From a bacterium (GTDB lineage Bacteria > Actinomycetota > Acidimicrobiia > Spongiisociales > Spongiisociaceae): a DNA stretch of 64,000 nucleotides. The notes under the pieces were generated by a model. That model ran no database searches. It saw only the letters and a program-made list of their open reading frames with translations, and had not been told where the DNA came from. Position 1 is the first letter of the stretch. Every line of letters begins with the position of its first letter. Below, piece after piece: positions 46,189-55,122 of this stretch. The translations under genes were made by a program, and so were the position numbers. The DNA lies in assembly GCA_028821575.1 (NCBI GenBank), contig JAPPFW010000086.1, forward strand, positions 1 through 64,000, given 5' to 3'.

Positions 46189-47730
46189 GTTACGCGACTT
46201 GGCCACTTCGGCGAGGAATTCGGCGTTCGACTTCGAAGTTCGAAGCTTGTCGATGAGCAACTCGAGAGCGGACCCGGGCTCCAAGGCCAGCAGGACCCTG
46301 CGGAGCTTCCAGACCTGGGTCAGTTCGTCAGGGTCGAACAGCAACTCCTCCCGGCGGGTACCGGATGAAGCGATGTCGATCGCCGGATACACCCGCTTGT
46401 CGGCGAGACGCCGGTCGAGGCGCAACTCCATGTTGCCGGTGCCCTTGAACTCCTCGAATATCACCTCGTCCATCTTGGAGCCCGTTTCGACCAGAGCGGT
46501 TCCGATGATGGTCAAACTGCCCCCTTCCTCGATGTTGCGCGCCGCTCCGAAGAACCGCTTCGGAGGATACAAGGCGGTTGAGTCCACACCTCCCGAGAGG
46601 ATCCGGCCGGACGCCGGAGTGGCGAGGTTGTGAGCCCGGGCGAGCCGTGTAATGGAGTCGAGCAGGATGACCACGTCGGTACCCATCTCCACCATCCGCT
46701 TCGCCCGCTCGATGGCCAGTTCGGAGACCTGGGTGTGCTCGTCCGCCGGTCGGTCGAAGGTGGAGTAGATCACCTCGCCCTTGACGGAGCGCTGCATGTC
46801 CGTGACCTCCTCGGGACGCTCGTCGACGAGCACCACCATGAGGTGGCACTCAGGATTGTTGACGGTGATCGCCTGGGCTATCTCCTTGAGCACCGTCGTC
46901 TTGCCGGCCTTGGGCGGTGAGACGACCAGGCCACGCTGGCCCTTCCCGATGGGAGCAATGAGGTCGATGATCCGCGTCAGGGTGTTGCGGGGCTTCCTCG
47001 GTACCTCCAGGCGGAGCCGGACATCGGGGAACAGCGGGGTGAGATCCGCGAACTTGGGGCGCTTGCGAGCCTCCTCGGGCACCATCCCGTTGTTCTTCTG
47101 GATACGGGTGAGCGCGGGGAACTTCTCCTGGCTCCGGGGCGGGCGGATCGGACCGCTGAGGACGTCCCCCTTCCTCAGGGCGAACTTCCGGATCTGGCCG
47201 GCTGACACGTAGACGTCCTTCTCACCCGGGAGGTATCCACCGCACCTCAGGAAGCCGTAACCCTCAGGAAGGATGTCGAGGGTTCCCTCACGAACCTCCT
47301 GCGGTCCGTCGTGAACACCGGATTCGGCAGGGCGCCGCCGACGTTTGCGTTTACCGCCGACCGAATCGGGGCGCTGGCGAGGCGTTCCTCTCCGATCTCC
47401 CCCGCGATGCTGGGGAGGGCGCCCGGACTTGTCGCGGGTTGCGGTGCTTGCCGGTCGGGAGCCCGAGCGCGAGGCCCGTTCTCCGTTGGCGCTGGCCGAC
47501 TCGGCGCGGGCACCATCCGCCGGAGGTGAAGCCTTCGACGCGCCGTCCTTCGTAACCACTTCCGGAAGATCAAGCGTCGCCGCGCCATCGGATCCGTCGT
47601 AAGCGCCGGAGCCCATGATCGCATCGATCAGCTTCGCCTTCTGGATGCCGTCGGTCTCGATGCCGACAGCCTGAGCAATGCTGCGCAAGTCCTTGATGCT
47701 CTTGGCTTGTAGCTCTGATCGGGTCGCCAT
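46186..47730 (-). CDS. rho: Transcription termination factor Rho
   Basis: 514 residues from the ATG at 47730 (GGAGGAA before it). The N-terminal Rho_N domain (~1-45) is followed by a low-complexity Arg/Gly/Ser-rich insertion (~60-140), as in other actinobacterial Rho proteins. The RNA-binding cold-shock-like domain has [13 protein letters not shown]. The ATPase has P-loop [25 protein letters not shown] and [15 protein letters not shown]. It unwinds RNA-DNA hybrids and ends transcription. Confidence 0.96.
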   Translation of the reverse strand: MATRSELQAKSIKDLRSIAQAVGIETDGIQKAKLIDAIMGSGAYDGSDGAATLDLPEVVTKDGASKASPPADGARAESASANGERASRSGSRPASTATRDKSGRPPQHRGGDRRGTPRQRPDSVGGKRKRRRRPAESGVHDGPQEVREGTLDILPEGYGFLRCGGYLPGEKDVYVSAGQIRKFALRKGDVLSGPIRPPRSQEKFPALTRIQKNNGMVPEEARKRPKFADLTPLFPDVRLRLEVPRKPRNTLTRIIDLIAPIGKGQRGLVVSPPKAGKTTVLKEIAQAITVNNPECHLMVVLVDERPEEVTDMQRSVKGEVIYSTFDRPADEHTQVSELAIERAKRMVEMGTDVVILLDSITRLARAHNLATPASGRILSGGVDSTALYPPKRFFGAARNIEEGGSLTIIGTALVETGSKMDEVIFEEFKGTGNMELRLDRRLADKRVYPAIDIASSGTRREELLFDPDELTQVWKLRRVLLALEPGSALELLIDKLRTSKSNAEFLAEVAKSRN

Positions 47731-48114
47731 CCGATTCCTCCATACAGCTATCTGGGGTGCGGGAAAGCCGCGTTTACCAACGATCAACCCAAAATCGATC
47801 GCCTCGGGACCACGGCACCGGAGACCACCGGTCCAAACCCGACGAATTCCTTGGTCGGGATTCCAGATAAGGCCCTCCGGGCCCCGGCAGATCCGCTTCA
47901 GAGCTACCGAGATCTATAACGAGACACCGACTCCGGAATAAGAGACTTTCACACGACTAGTGGGAGTGCTTACCCGGCGGCTCTGCGGGTACGGCGCATC
48001 TTACCCATAGGTGGCCCAAACGCAAACTCATTGCCAGGTGTCAGGTCTTACGTGTTGGGTGCTGGGTGTTGGGCCACGGATTCCAGGCACCATCCACTAG
48101 CCACCATCCACCAA
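47731..48114 (-). promoter_or_regulatory. Untranslated region between thrC and rho
   Basis: 384 bp without a gene, holding the rho promoter and leader. A hairpin (CCCGAC, ten bases, GTCGGG) lies near 47840-47865. Near the thrC end there are two heptad-repeat tracts (48052-48072 and 48090-48117). Rho commonly regulates its own leader by attenuation, which a leader of this length would allow; no specific signal is proven. Confidence 0.4.
48052..48072. repeat. Three heptads GTGTTGG/GTGCTGG/GTGTTGG
   Basis: Three consecutive 7-bp units differing at one base, 18 bp left of the heptads that touch the thrC stop. Confidence 0.8.
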
Positions 48115-48117
48115 CTA
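48090..48117. repeat. Four heptads ending in the thrC stop codon
   Basis: CCATCCA, CTAGCCA, CCATCCA, CCAACTA: four degenerate 7-bp units, the last of which contains the thrC stop (CTA on this strand). Same arrangement as at the rho stop. Confidence 0.75.
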
Positions 48118-49488
48118 CGCGAAGCGGCTGACCTGCTGTAGCAGTCGCCGGAGTTCGCCCAGGTCGTTGCCCATCCTCCGCACCCTCTCGGTCCGCCTCC
48201 CTAGGTCGGCGAGGCTCGTGGGAACCGGTGGCGGCCTTCCGATAGCGGAGCCGACCGCCCGGGGGAACTTGGCCGGATGAGCGGTTGCAAGGCAAACGAT
48301 CGGTCCCTCCACGCGGGAATCACGGGCGGCCGCTATCCCGACGGCGGTGTGCGGATCCACGATCTGTCCGGTGGTCCGGTAAACATCGGCCATCACCGAC
48401 GTGGTCTCGCGGTCGTCGTACCATCTGGAAACGAAGTTGCCCGACTCCGAGCCACCCGGAACGCGCACCGAGCGTTCTCGCCGGAGCCGGACCATCGCCT
48501 CCCGGAGCCGATCGCCATCGCCCCCGTACATGTCGAACATCAACCGCTCCAGATTGGAAGGTATCTGGATGTCCATTGAAGGGCTGATTGTCGGAACGAC
48601 CTCACCCAGTTCCAGCCTCCCGCTGCGAAAGAAGCCGTCCAGCACGTTGTTGGCGTTGCTGCCCACGATCATCTTCTCGACCGGGAGGCCCATTCTGGTG
48701 GCTGCGTAACCGGAGTAGACGTTTCCGAAGTTCCCGCTAGGGACCGCGAAGGAAACCCGCCCGCCCAGGCGAACATAACCCCAGAAGTAGTAGGCGATCT
48801 GGGTGATGAGCCTGCCGAAGTTGATCGAGTTGGCAGTCGACAGGGACATCTCCCGGCGCAGGTGGGAATCGGCGAAGACCGCCTTGACCAGGTCTTGGCA
48901 GTCGTCGAAGGTGCCCTCCACTGCTATCGCATGGACATTGGGCGCCTCGATGGTCGTCATCTGGCGGCGCTGTACCTCGGTTGTGCGGCCTTCGGGGAAG
49001 AGGATCACGACATCGACCCATTCGCGGTCGCGAAACGCCTCCATGGCCGCCGAGCCCGTGTCGCCGGAAGTAGCACCCAGGATCATGGCGTTACCACCCC
49101 TGACCTCGAGCGCGACATCGAACAGGCGCCCCAACATCTGGAGCGCGAAATCCTTGAATGCCAGGGTCGGACCCCAGAACAACTCCATCAGGTACAGGTC
49201 CTCGTCCAGTTCGACGACGGGCGCAACATCACCGTGATCGAAGCGCGAAAAGGCGTCATCCGCGATGGTCCGCAGCCGGGATGCGGTCACCAGATCCGAC
49301 GTGAACGGGTCGAGGATCCCCGCCACGACCGCCGGGAAGCGATCACCGGTCTCGACAGAAGCCCGATCGAACCGGGGCCACGACTCCGGTACGTACAGGC
49401 CCCCATCGGGCGCCAGCCCGGTGAGCAGGGCCGTAGTCACATCGACCGGAGGGGCCTCGCCGCGCGTCGAGACGAGACGGATGCTCAT
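48115..49488 (-). CDS. thrC: Threonine synthase, long form
   Basis: 457 residues. The PLP Lys is in GPTLAFKDFALQ, the phosphate-binding loop in ATSGDTGSAA, and RRQMTTI with NSINFGRL are typical of the E. coli/yeast-type enzyme rather than the short Gram-positive form. It makes threonine from O-phosphohomoserine. Its ATG overlaps the hom stop by one base (TAATG). Confidence 0.94.
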   Translation of the reverse strand: MSIRLVSTRGEAPPVDVTTALLTGLAPDGGLYVPESWPRFDRASVETGDRFPAVVAGILDPFTSDLVTASRLRTIADDAFSRFDHGDVAPVVELDEDLYLMELFWGPTLAFKDFALQMLGRLFDVALEVRGGNAMILGATSGDTGSAAMEAFRDREWVDVVILFPEGRTTEVQRRQMTTIEAPNVHAIAVEGTFDDCQDLVKAVFADSHLRREMSLSTANSINFGRLITQIAYYFWGYVRLGGRVSFAVPSGNFGNVYSGYAATRMGLPVEKMIVGSNANNVLDGFFRSGRLELGEVVPTISPSMDIQIPSNLERLMFDMYGGDGDRLREAMVRLRRERSVRVPGGSESGNFVSRWYDDRETTSVMADVYRTTGQIVDPHTAVGIAAARDSRVEGPIVCLATAHPAKFPRAVGSAIGRPPPVPTSLADLGRRTERVRRMGNDLGELRRLLQQVSRFA

Positions 49489-50777
49489 TACGGCTCGTCG
49501 CCGTGGACCCGTAGAACGGTGGCCACTTCGGAGACCACATCCAGAGCAGCCAGATCCGAGACCGCGGCCTGCAGGTGACGCTCCGGCGACTCGTGCGTCA
49601 CGAGCAGTAACGTCGCCTCCACCCCCCGGCCTTCCTGCCAGACCGATTTGATCGAAACGTCATGGCTGCCGAACACGGCTGCGATCCGGGCCAGGACACC
49701 CGGACGGTCGACAACCGTGAAGCGCAGGAACCACTTCGTGGTGACATCCGCCATGTCCCGGACACGGCCCTGAGCGAACCGGATCCGCGACCTCACCTCG
49801 TTCCTGGCAAGCAACTCACGGGCGCAGGCGATCACATCGCCCAGGATCGCGGTGGCGGTCGGCTCCCCTCCCGCTCCCGGCCCCGTGAAGAGAAGTTCCC
49901 CTATGGATGGCCCCGAGACGAATACCGCGTTGGTCGCCCCCCGCACCGATGCCAGCGGATGGTCGACAGGTACCAGCGTGGGGTGTACCCGAACGGCGAC
50001 ACCGTCGTCGGAGTCCTCGGCGATGGCCAGCAGTTTCGGTGTGTAACCCAAAGTCCTGGCATAGTCGAAGTCGAGGAGTTGAAGCCCCTCGATGCCCTCT
50101 CGGGGAACCTGGTTTCCGTCCACCCAGGAGCCGAAGGCCAGGCTGGCCAGGATGGCTGCCTTCGATGCAGCGTCCGCACCTTTGACGTCGGCGGCCGGAT
50201 CGGCCTCTGCGTACCCGAGGCGTTGTGCCTCCGCCAGTACCTCGTCGTACGGGGCCCTGTCCTCGATCATTCTCGTGAGTATGAAGTTGGTGGTGCCGTT
50301 CACGATCCCCATGACCGAGGTGATCCGCTCGCCCGCCAGCGACTCGGACAGGGGACGGATGATGGGTATCCCGCCTCCCACCGCTGCCTCGAACAACAGC
50401 GAAACACCCGAGTCCTCGGCAGCCGCCAGCAACGCGCTCCCCCGGGCGGCCATCAGTTCCTTGTTGGCGGTGACCACGGCCTTGCCCGATCGCAAAGCCC
50501 TCAGAGCCAGTTCGCCGGCCGGTTCGAGTCCTCCCATGACCTCGACCACAATCCGCACATCGGGGTTGTCAACCACCGTGCCGGGGTCATCGGTCAGCAG
50601 GCCGGGGGGAATCTCGACGCCTCGTTGCTTGGTCGTATCGCGCACCGCGATGCCCCTGACCGCCAGCTGCAGGCCGGTCTTGGAGGATATGGCGTCCGAC
50701 TCGTAGATGAGACGGCGGATGAGGGCACTTCCAACAGTACCCGCTCCTAGGAACCCGACACCGATCTCCATACTCAT
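49488..50777 (-). CDS. hom: Homoserine dehydrogenase
   Basis: 429 residues with NAD(P) motif VGFLGAGTVGSALI, substrate segment VMGGLEPAGELALRAL, VVTANKELMA, GIVNGTTNFILTRM and the catalytic-domain ADPAADVKGADAASKAAILA. A C-terminal ACT domain (VVDRPGVLARIAAVFGSHDVSI) should mediate feedback inhibition by threonine. The ATG overlaps the lysA stop (ATGA). Confidence 0.95.
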   Translation of the reverse strand: MSMEIGVGFLGAGTVGSALIRRLIYESDAISSKTGLQLAVRGIAVRDTTKQRGVEIPPGLLTDDPGTVVDNPDVRIVVEVMGGLEPAGELALRALRSGKAVVTANKELMAARGSALLAAAEDSGVSLLFEAAVGGGIPIIRPLSESLAGERITSVMGIVNGTTNFILTRMIEDRAPYDEVLAEAQRLGYAEADPAADVKGADAASKAAILASLAFGSWVDGNQVPREGIEGLQLLDFDYARTLGYTPKLLAIAEDSDDGVAVRVHPTLVPVDHPLASVRGATNAVFVSGPSIGELLFTGPGAGGEPTATAILGDVIACARELLARNEVRSRIRFAQGRVRDMADVTTKWFLRFTVVDRPGVLARIAAVFGSHDVSIKSVWQEGRGVEATLLLVTHESPERHLQAAVSDLAALDVVSEVATVLRVHGDEP

Positions 50778-52111
50778 AATCCGCTCCTGGGTACGTTACA
50801 GGACCTGGGCTGGGCCTCTCCTAGTGTTCTCTGACCGCTCAGCAAATCCTCGATCGTCTCTCGGCGCACGACCTCCTTGACCTGTCCATCGCTCACGAAG
50901 AGAACCGGAGGCCTGGGGAGCACGTTATAGCGCGACGACATGGAGAAGGTGTAAGCCCCCGCCGTCGGCATCGCCACCAGGTCACCCTCCCCGATGGACT
51001 CCGGCAACCGGACCGAATCGAGAAGCACATCGGTCTCGCACATACGCCCGAATACGCGGAACGGGTGGTCGTGGGCCAGATCGAGGCGGTCTACGGCCAG
51101 CAACTCGTAGCGGGAGTCGTACAGCGCCGGACGGGGATTGTCGGTCAGACCGCCGTCCAGGGCCAGCATCTCCCCTCCCACCGGAAGGGGCTTGCGAACG
51201 CCGACGGTGTAGAGGAGCAGCGCTGAGTTGGCAACCAATGCTCGGCCGGGCTCCACCATGACTCTCACCTCCCCGATCCGCGATGCCGGACCGTCCTGCA
51301 AGGCCGACCTGATCGCATCCGCCACCGCCACCGGGGTCGGCGCGGGGTCGGTCCTCAGATAGGGCGACGCAAGTCCCCCTCCAACGTCGAGCAGGATCGG
51401 ACTGGTCTCGAAGGCCGAGCGCTTGCGCATCACCAACTCCGCCAAGCGATGGACGATGGCGCCGAACAGGTCCGGATCGGTGATGTGGCTCCCGGCGTGG
51501 AGGTGCACTCCCCTCAGCCGGAGCGCGGCACTCGCTGAGATCCGATCGATGGCAGTCTCCGCTGCGCCCGGTGTCAGTCCGAACTTCGCGTTGCTGCCGG
51601 TGGTGAGCACCTTGCTGTTGGTAGCCAGGTTCATGTGCTCGTTGAGCCTGACCATCACATCGATCACCTTGCCGGCTCGACTGGTCGCCAACTCCAGGTC
51701 CTCTATCTCAGGCAGGCTGTCGACCACCGTGACCGCCACGTCGCCGTTGACCGCCAGGGCCACCTCCGCCGCTGACTTGAGGTTGCCGTGGAGGAGAGTA
51801 CGGGACGCCGGGATCCCGCCCCGCCTGGCGATGGCCGCCTCCCCGGCGGAGACGACATCTACCCACCATTCAGTGCGAGCAAGCAATTCCGCCAGGGCCG
51901 TACACAGGAAGGCCTTGGTTGCGTATACAGGCGTGCCGGTAGTGCCCATCGCCGCACTGAATTCCTCGAGACGATGCTCCAGGTGCGCCTGGTCGAACAC
52001 GTAGGCAGGCGTTCCGTACTCCTCCGCGATCGCAGATAGCGGTACTCCGCCCACCGACGCACGCCCGTCACTTTCCGACCAAGTCTTTGGTAGCACATCG
52101 CGAAGCGACAT
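50774..52111 (-). CDS. lysA: Diaminopimelate decarboxylase
   Basis: 445 residues, GAGG seven bases before the ATG. PLP Lys in VYATKAFLC, HLHAGSHI, the Gly-rich LDVGGGLASPY, VEPGRALVANS, and the C-terminal dimer-site motif GRMCETDVLL. It makes lysine from meso-DAP. First gene of a lysA-hom-thrC operon that groups lysine and threonine branches. Confidence 0.94.
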   Translation of the reverse strand: MSLRDVLPKTWSESDGRASVGGVPLSAIAEEYGTPAYVFDQAHLEHRLEEFSAAMGTTGTPVYATKAFLCTALAELLARTEWWVDVVSAGEAAIARRGGIPASRTLLHGNLKSAAEVALAVNGDVAVTVVDSLPEIEDLELATSRAGKVIDVMVRLNEHMNLATNSKVLTTGSNAKFGLTPGAAETAIDRISASAALRLRGVHLHAGSHITDPDLFGAIVHRLAELVMRKRSAFETSPILLDVGGGLASPYLRTDPAPTPVAVADAIRSALQDGPASRIGEVRVMVEPGRALVANSALLLYTVGVRKPLPVGGEMLALDGGLTDNPRPALYDSRYELLAVDRLDLAHDHPFRVFGRMCETDVLLDSVRLPESIGEGDLVAMPTAGAYTFSMSSRYNVLPRPPVLFVSDGQVKEVVRRETIEDLLSGQRTLGEAQPRSCNVPRSGL

Positions 52112-52259
52112 CGAGAAACCTCGTGGGGATTGGGAAGCTCAAGGCTAAGTGATCCGGCTTCAAAAGGAAACATGCCGATCACAAGCAGCACATGCGGCCA
52201 CTCTCGCGGTGACGCATCGATCACGGCTTCGCTTGGATCAGTACGAGATCCGGTGGGCG

Positions 52260-52331
<72 letters not shown>

Positions 52332-52363
52332 CTTCGATCAATCCTACCAGCGCCCGGGGAGTC

Positions 52364-52479
52364 GAAGCCGCAAGACCATGGTGATCGGCTTCGGGTTACC
52401 CAACAAAGAGGTGGCCGGGGCGCGGTCCTAGGGGGAGAGAACGCGGCGCCCCGGCCGGCTGGCAGGTGGGTGTCCTGCC
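52364..52479 (-). ncRNA. Candidate structured RNA upstream of tRNA-Arg
   Basis: Three perfect inverted repeats in 116 bp: GAAGCCG/CGGCTTC (7 bp), GGCCGGGGCGC/GCGCCCCGGCC (11 bp, 22-base loop) and GGCAGG/CCTGCC (6 bp). A minus-strand promoter ends just upstream (52496), so the region is expected to be transcribed toward the tRNA. It may be a long tRNA leader or an independent small RNA. No known family (RNase P, tmRNA, SRP, 6S) was recognised. Confidence 0.4.
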
Positions 52480-52495
52480 GTTGGTGGGTCAACAC

Positions 52496-52525
52496 ATCAT
52501 ACAGCATCCAAGGTCAGGTTGTCCA
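52496..52525 (-). promoter_or_regulatory. Promoter toward the hairpin region and tRNA-Arg
   Basis: TGGACA (52520-52525), 18-base spacer, TATGAT (52496-52501) on the minus strand: five of six matches in each hexamer. Confidence 0.6.
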
Positions 52526-52672
52526 GCACAAAAAACGCGAGTAGTTCGAGGTCCCGGTGAGGGGTCACAGGCAGTGCCTGATCCAACCACGTGCGCCGCG
52601 CCTCACGTATCTCGACATTGGTCGTCTACGGATCCTATCCGGCGTGTCGGGGACCCCTTGCAAGCTTTTTCC

Positions 52673-52701
52673 TTGAGTACGTGGGCGCGGCCATTTACAA
52701 T
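52673..52701 (+). promoter_or_regulatory. Promoter of ku, giving a leaderless mRNA
   Basis: TTGAGT (52673-52678), 17 bases, TACAAT (52696-52701). Only seven bases follow before the ATG at 52709, so transcription should start at or next to the start codon. Confidence 0.6.
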
Positions 52702-52708
52702 CCGGTGG

Positions 52709-53503
52709 ATGCGACCCATTTGGAGCGGCGCCCTATCGTTCGGGCTGGTGACAATCCCCGTCCGCCTGTACAGGGCCACCACAAGCCGCCGACCCCGATT
52801 CCGCCAGTTGCGGAGAGCCGATCACAGCCCGATACGCTACCGAAAAGTGGCCCAAGCCGACGGTGTGGAGGTTCCGTCCGAGGACATCGTGCGCGGTTAC
52901 GAAGTCGATAAGGGTCGCTACGTGGTCTTCACGGATGAGGAGATCGAGGCTGCCGGTCACCAGGGCGGACCGCGGATCGTCGACGTCATCGAGTTCGTGG
53001 ATGCAACCGAGATCGATCCCATCTACTACCGGGCTTCCTATTACCTGGAGCCCGACTCCACCGGGCAGAAGGCTTATTCGATCCTGTGCCAGGCGCTGGC
53101 GGAGAAGAACCGTATCGGCCTCGCCAAGGTGGCCATCAGGGCGCGTATGCACCTGGCCGCCGTCCGCCCCCGGGACGATGTGCTGGTTCTCGAGACCATG
53201 TACTGGCCGGACGAGGTGCGTGCTGCGGGTTTCGAGACGCTCAACGGCGGAGTCGAGGTGCGCGAGAACGAGGTGGCGATGGCCGAGATGCTCATAGATA
53301 ACCTCACCGGCCAGTTCGATCCGGCTGCCTGGAAGGACGCGACCCGGGAGCGAATCGAGGAATTGGCGAGGAAGAAGATCGAGGGCGAGGAGATAGTGGT
53401 TCCCGACACCCCGGAACCGACCCGCGTGGTCGACCTTCTCGAAGCCTTGAAAGCGTCGGTCGAGGCAACCCGCGCTCAGACTGCCCATCGCCAGGCCGGA
53501 TAG
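52709..53503 (+). CDS. ku: Ku DNA end-binding protein (NHEJ)
   Basis: 264 residues. The start RPIWSGALSFGLVTIPVRLY, then RYRKVAQADGVEVPSEDIVRGYE and YYLEPDSTGQKAYSIL are hallmark bacterial Ku. It forms a homodimeric ring on double-strand breaks and recruits ligase D. The start at 52709 is set by homology and the leaderless promoter; the 81-codon extension upstream runs through non-coding DNA. No ligD is in the window. It is one of only two plus-strand genes in this region. Confidence 0.94.
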   Translation: MRPIWSGALSFGLVTIPVRLYRATTSRRPRFRQLRRADHSPIRYRKVAQADGVEVPSEDIVRGYEVDKGRYVVFTDEEIEAAGHQGGPRIVDVIEFVDATEIDPIYYRASYYLEPDSTGQKAYSILCQALAEKNRIGLAKVAIRARMHLAAVRPRDDVLVLETMYWPDEVRAAGFETLNGGVEVRENEVAMAEMLIDNLTGQFDPAAWKDATRERIEELARKKIEGEEIVVPDTPEPTRVVDLLEALKASVEATRAQTAHRQAG

Positions 53504-53531
53504 CTGGCGGCTGGTGATAGGTGGCTGGTGG
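53504..53531. repeat. Four degenerate heptads directly after the ku stop
   Basis: CTGGCGG, CTGGTGA, TAGGTGG, CTGGTGG: 7-bp units related to the GGCTGGT family, starting with the first base after the ku stop codon. Confidence 0.75.
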
Positions 53532-53593
53532 TTGTCTTAACGCTCCGGTAACAGTATCTACACTGACCACTCACCACCGGGAGCACAACCACC

Positions 53594-53815
53594 GTGAAAG
53601 CGCGAATCGGCATTGCAGACGCAGGACGGGAGATCGAGGTGGAGGTGGCCGGTCGGGATGAGGTTGTCGAACGCCTCGAATCCGCCTATCGAGATGGCCT
53701 CCCGATCCTTTGGTTCAAGAACGCGAACGGGCATGATATCGGCGTACCGCTCGGCCGGATCGCCTTCGTCGAGTTGGTGGACGACCGCGACCAGGCAGTC
53801 GGATTCGGTCGCTGA
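53594..53815 (+). CDS. DUF3107 protein
   Basis: 73 residues from a GTG. The sequence KARIGIADAGREIEVEV ... LPILWFKNANGHDIGVPLGRIAFVEL is the actinobacterial DUF3107 family, small beta-rich proteins of unknown function, common in this phylum. The FKNANG-xxxxVPxxxIAFVE block resembles a ligand or nucleic-acid surface, but nothing is established. It lies 90 bp after ku. Confidence 0.85.
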   Translation: MKARIGIADAGREIEVEVAGRDEVVERLESAYRDGLPILWFKNANGHDIGVPLGRIAFVELVDDRDQAVGFGR

Positions 53816-53965
53816 AAGACCCGGATAGCTGAGGGCGCTCCCCGGAGCGGTAATCCGGCCCTTCAACCGTTATCTGGAGGGGGCGACTCCCGAGTCCTCG
53901 AAAGGGTGGCTTGAGAGGAATGGCGGGAACGCCACCGCTCTCATCTGGGGCGAGTCGTATCGGGT

Positions 53966-54238
53966 TCAGCTGGCGGCGCGGCGCCGCTCCGCCAGCCAGC
54001 GCTTGCGTAGCCGGCGTCGCTCATCCTCTGCGTAGCCTCCCCAGACCCCCGCCTCCTGGTTGGTCTGGAGCGCATACTGGAGGCAGTCTTCCGTCACCAG
54101 GCAGTCGGTACAGATACCCTTGGCCTCCTCGATCTGTTCGACAGCGAGCCCGGTAGTTCCGATGGGGAAGAACAGGGTCGGTTCGGAATCCCTACATGCA
54201 GCGATCTCCCGCCAGTCGGTTCTGGTGATTGTCAACAC
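53966..54238 (-). CDS. WhiB-family iron-sulfur transcriptional regulator
   Basis: 90 residues from a GTG with GAGG eight bases before it. The four cluster cysteines are Cys15, Cys43, Cys46 and Cys52 (AACRD ... ICTDC ... EDC), followed by the GVWGG turn (64-68) and a basic tail RRLRKRWLAERRR for DNA binding. The short form and the EPTLFFP segment fit the WhiB1/WhmD type. The Fe-S cluster responds to NO or oxygen; WhiB1 partners sigma-A in mycobacteria. Confidence 0.94.
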   Translation of the reverse strand: MLTITRTDWREIAACRDSEPTLFFPIGTTGLAVEQIEEAKGICTDCLVTEDCLQYALQTNQEAGVWGGYAEDERRRLRKRWLAERRRAAS

Positions 54239-54351
54239 TTTGCGTACCTCTGTTCGCGGAGGGTTTGCCTCCGGTCTGTTTGCTTTCCGATGCGGCTCGG
54301 TTCTCGTTCACCGCACCTAGTTGCCGGCTAGGCTGTCCCGGTCCCGGCCTT

Positions 54352-54367
54352 TGTGAATTAATTCACA
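54352..54367. promoter_or_regulatory. CRP/GlxR-type operator 1 of whiB
   Basis: TGTGAATTAATTCACA, a perfect TGTGA-N6-TCACA site inside an 18-bp perfect palindrome (54351-54368), centred about 121 bp before the whiB start. Known biology: Mycobacterium tuberculosis CRP binds such sites at whiB1. Confidence 0.75.
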
Positions 54368-54434
54368 AGGGCGGCCCAAAATAAATGCCGTTGCCGACCG
54401 CCGAGCACGTTAGCCGCATTACCCCCTGACCGCA

Positions 54435-54450
54435 AGTGATTTCTTTCACA
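54435..54450. promoter_or_regulatory. CRP/GlxR-type operator 2 of whiB
   Basis: AGTGATTTCTTTCACA matches nine of ten conserved positions of TGTGA-N6-TCACA and lies 83 bp further upstream than operator 1 (start to start). A strong-plus-weak site pair is also described for whiB1 of M. tuberculosis. Confidence 0.55.
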
Positions 54451-54712
54451 AAGTTTTCGACCATAATACTGTGAGACTTGAAGGTTACGAACGATGATGA
54501 TATATCAGCACTATGCGTCGGTTGAGATCAATTGAATCCATCATCCTTCCATCCAGGATTTCGTCCGGGCGTGTGCTTGCTCCCTACCGATACGAGCCAA
54601 GAGATCGCTGCCGGTTCCGCACGACATCCTCGACGTTCCACCGGGACAAGCGCCGCCCGGAGTCGCTCGCCTGCTGGAATTATCAGTGCCGGAGCGTGAT
54701 CACCCGGCTGGA

Positions 54713-55117
54713 CTAATCGGCGAGGAAAGTGACCAGCACGGTGCGCTCACGGTTCTCCCGGTTCGTGTCGACGAGTACGACCGACTGCCAGGTCCCTAAC
54801 GCCATGATCCCGTCCAGGACGGGAATGACGGCGCTGGGCGACACGAACGCAGGAGTAACGTGATCGGCGCCGTGACCTCGGCTGCCGTGGCGGTGAAGCC
54901 ACCGCGAGTCGCGAGGGAACATCTCTTCTAGGTGACGGAGCAGGTCCTGGTCGGAACCAGCTCCCGTCTCCACGAGCGCTATCCCTGCAGTGCTGTGGGG
55001 AACGAATACCGAGACGAGCCCATCCCCCTTGGCCCGCACGAAGGCCGCCACACGGTCTGTGATGTCAAACGCGCCTGCGGTTGCACCCGTTCGGACCCGG
55101 AACGTCTGGGTGTCCAC
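54713..55117 (-). CDS. yjbQ: YjbQ/UPF0047 family protein
   Basis: 134 residues from a GTG. Signatures: VFVPHSTAGIALVET, the conserved His in SRGHGADHVTPAFVSPS and LGTWQSVVLVDTN. Members can complement thiamine-phosphate synthase defects through a weak side activity; the physiological role is unknown. It starts six bases after prs and is probably co-transcribed with it. Confidence 0.9.
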   Translation of the reverse strand: MDTQTFRVRTGATAGAFDITDRVAAFVRAKGDGLVSVFVPHSTAGIALVETGAGSDQDLLRHLEEMFPRDSRWLHRHGSRGHGADHVTPAFVSPSAVIPVLDGIMALGTWQSVVLVDTNRENRERTVLVTFLAD

Positions 55118-55122
55118 CGTGG

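Larger units (their letters stand above)
52332..52708. other. Structured non-coding stretch between tRNA-Arg and ku
   Basis: 377 bp without a gene. It contains three GC-rich inverted repeats (52364-52392, 52413-52456, 52461-52479), a minus-strand promoter (52496-52525) and the ku promoter (52673-52701). See those entries. Confidence 0.6.
54239..54712. promoter_or_regulatory. Regulatory region upstream of whiB
   Basis: 474 bp without a convincing gene. It holds the whiB leader with a small hairpin (CGGAGG/CCTCCG at 54257-54273) and two CRP-type sites (54352-54367, 54435-54450). A 67-codon plus-strand frame at 54513-54716 has no ribosome-binding site and an Arg/Ser-rich, non-protein-like composition. 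Confidence 0.6.

Noticed and set aside
54513-54716. 67-codon plus-strand frame upstream of whiB
   Set aside because: No ribosome-binding site, no family motif, Arg/Ser-rich composition; it lies in a regulatory region.
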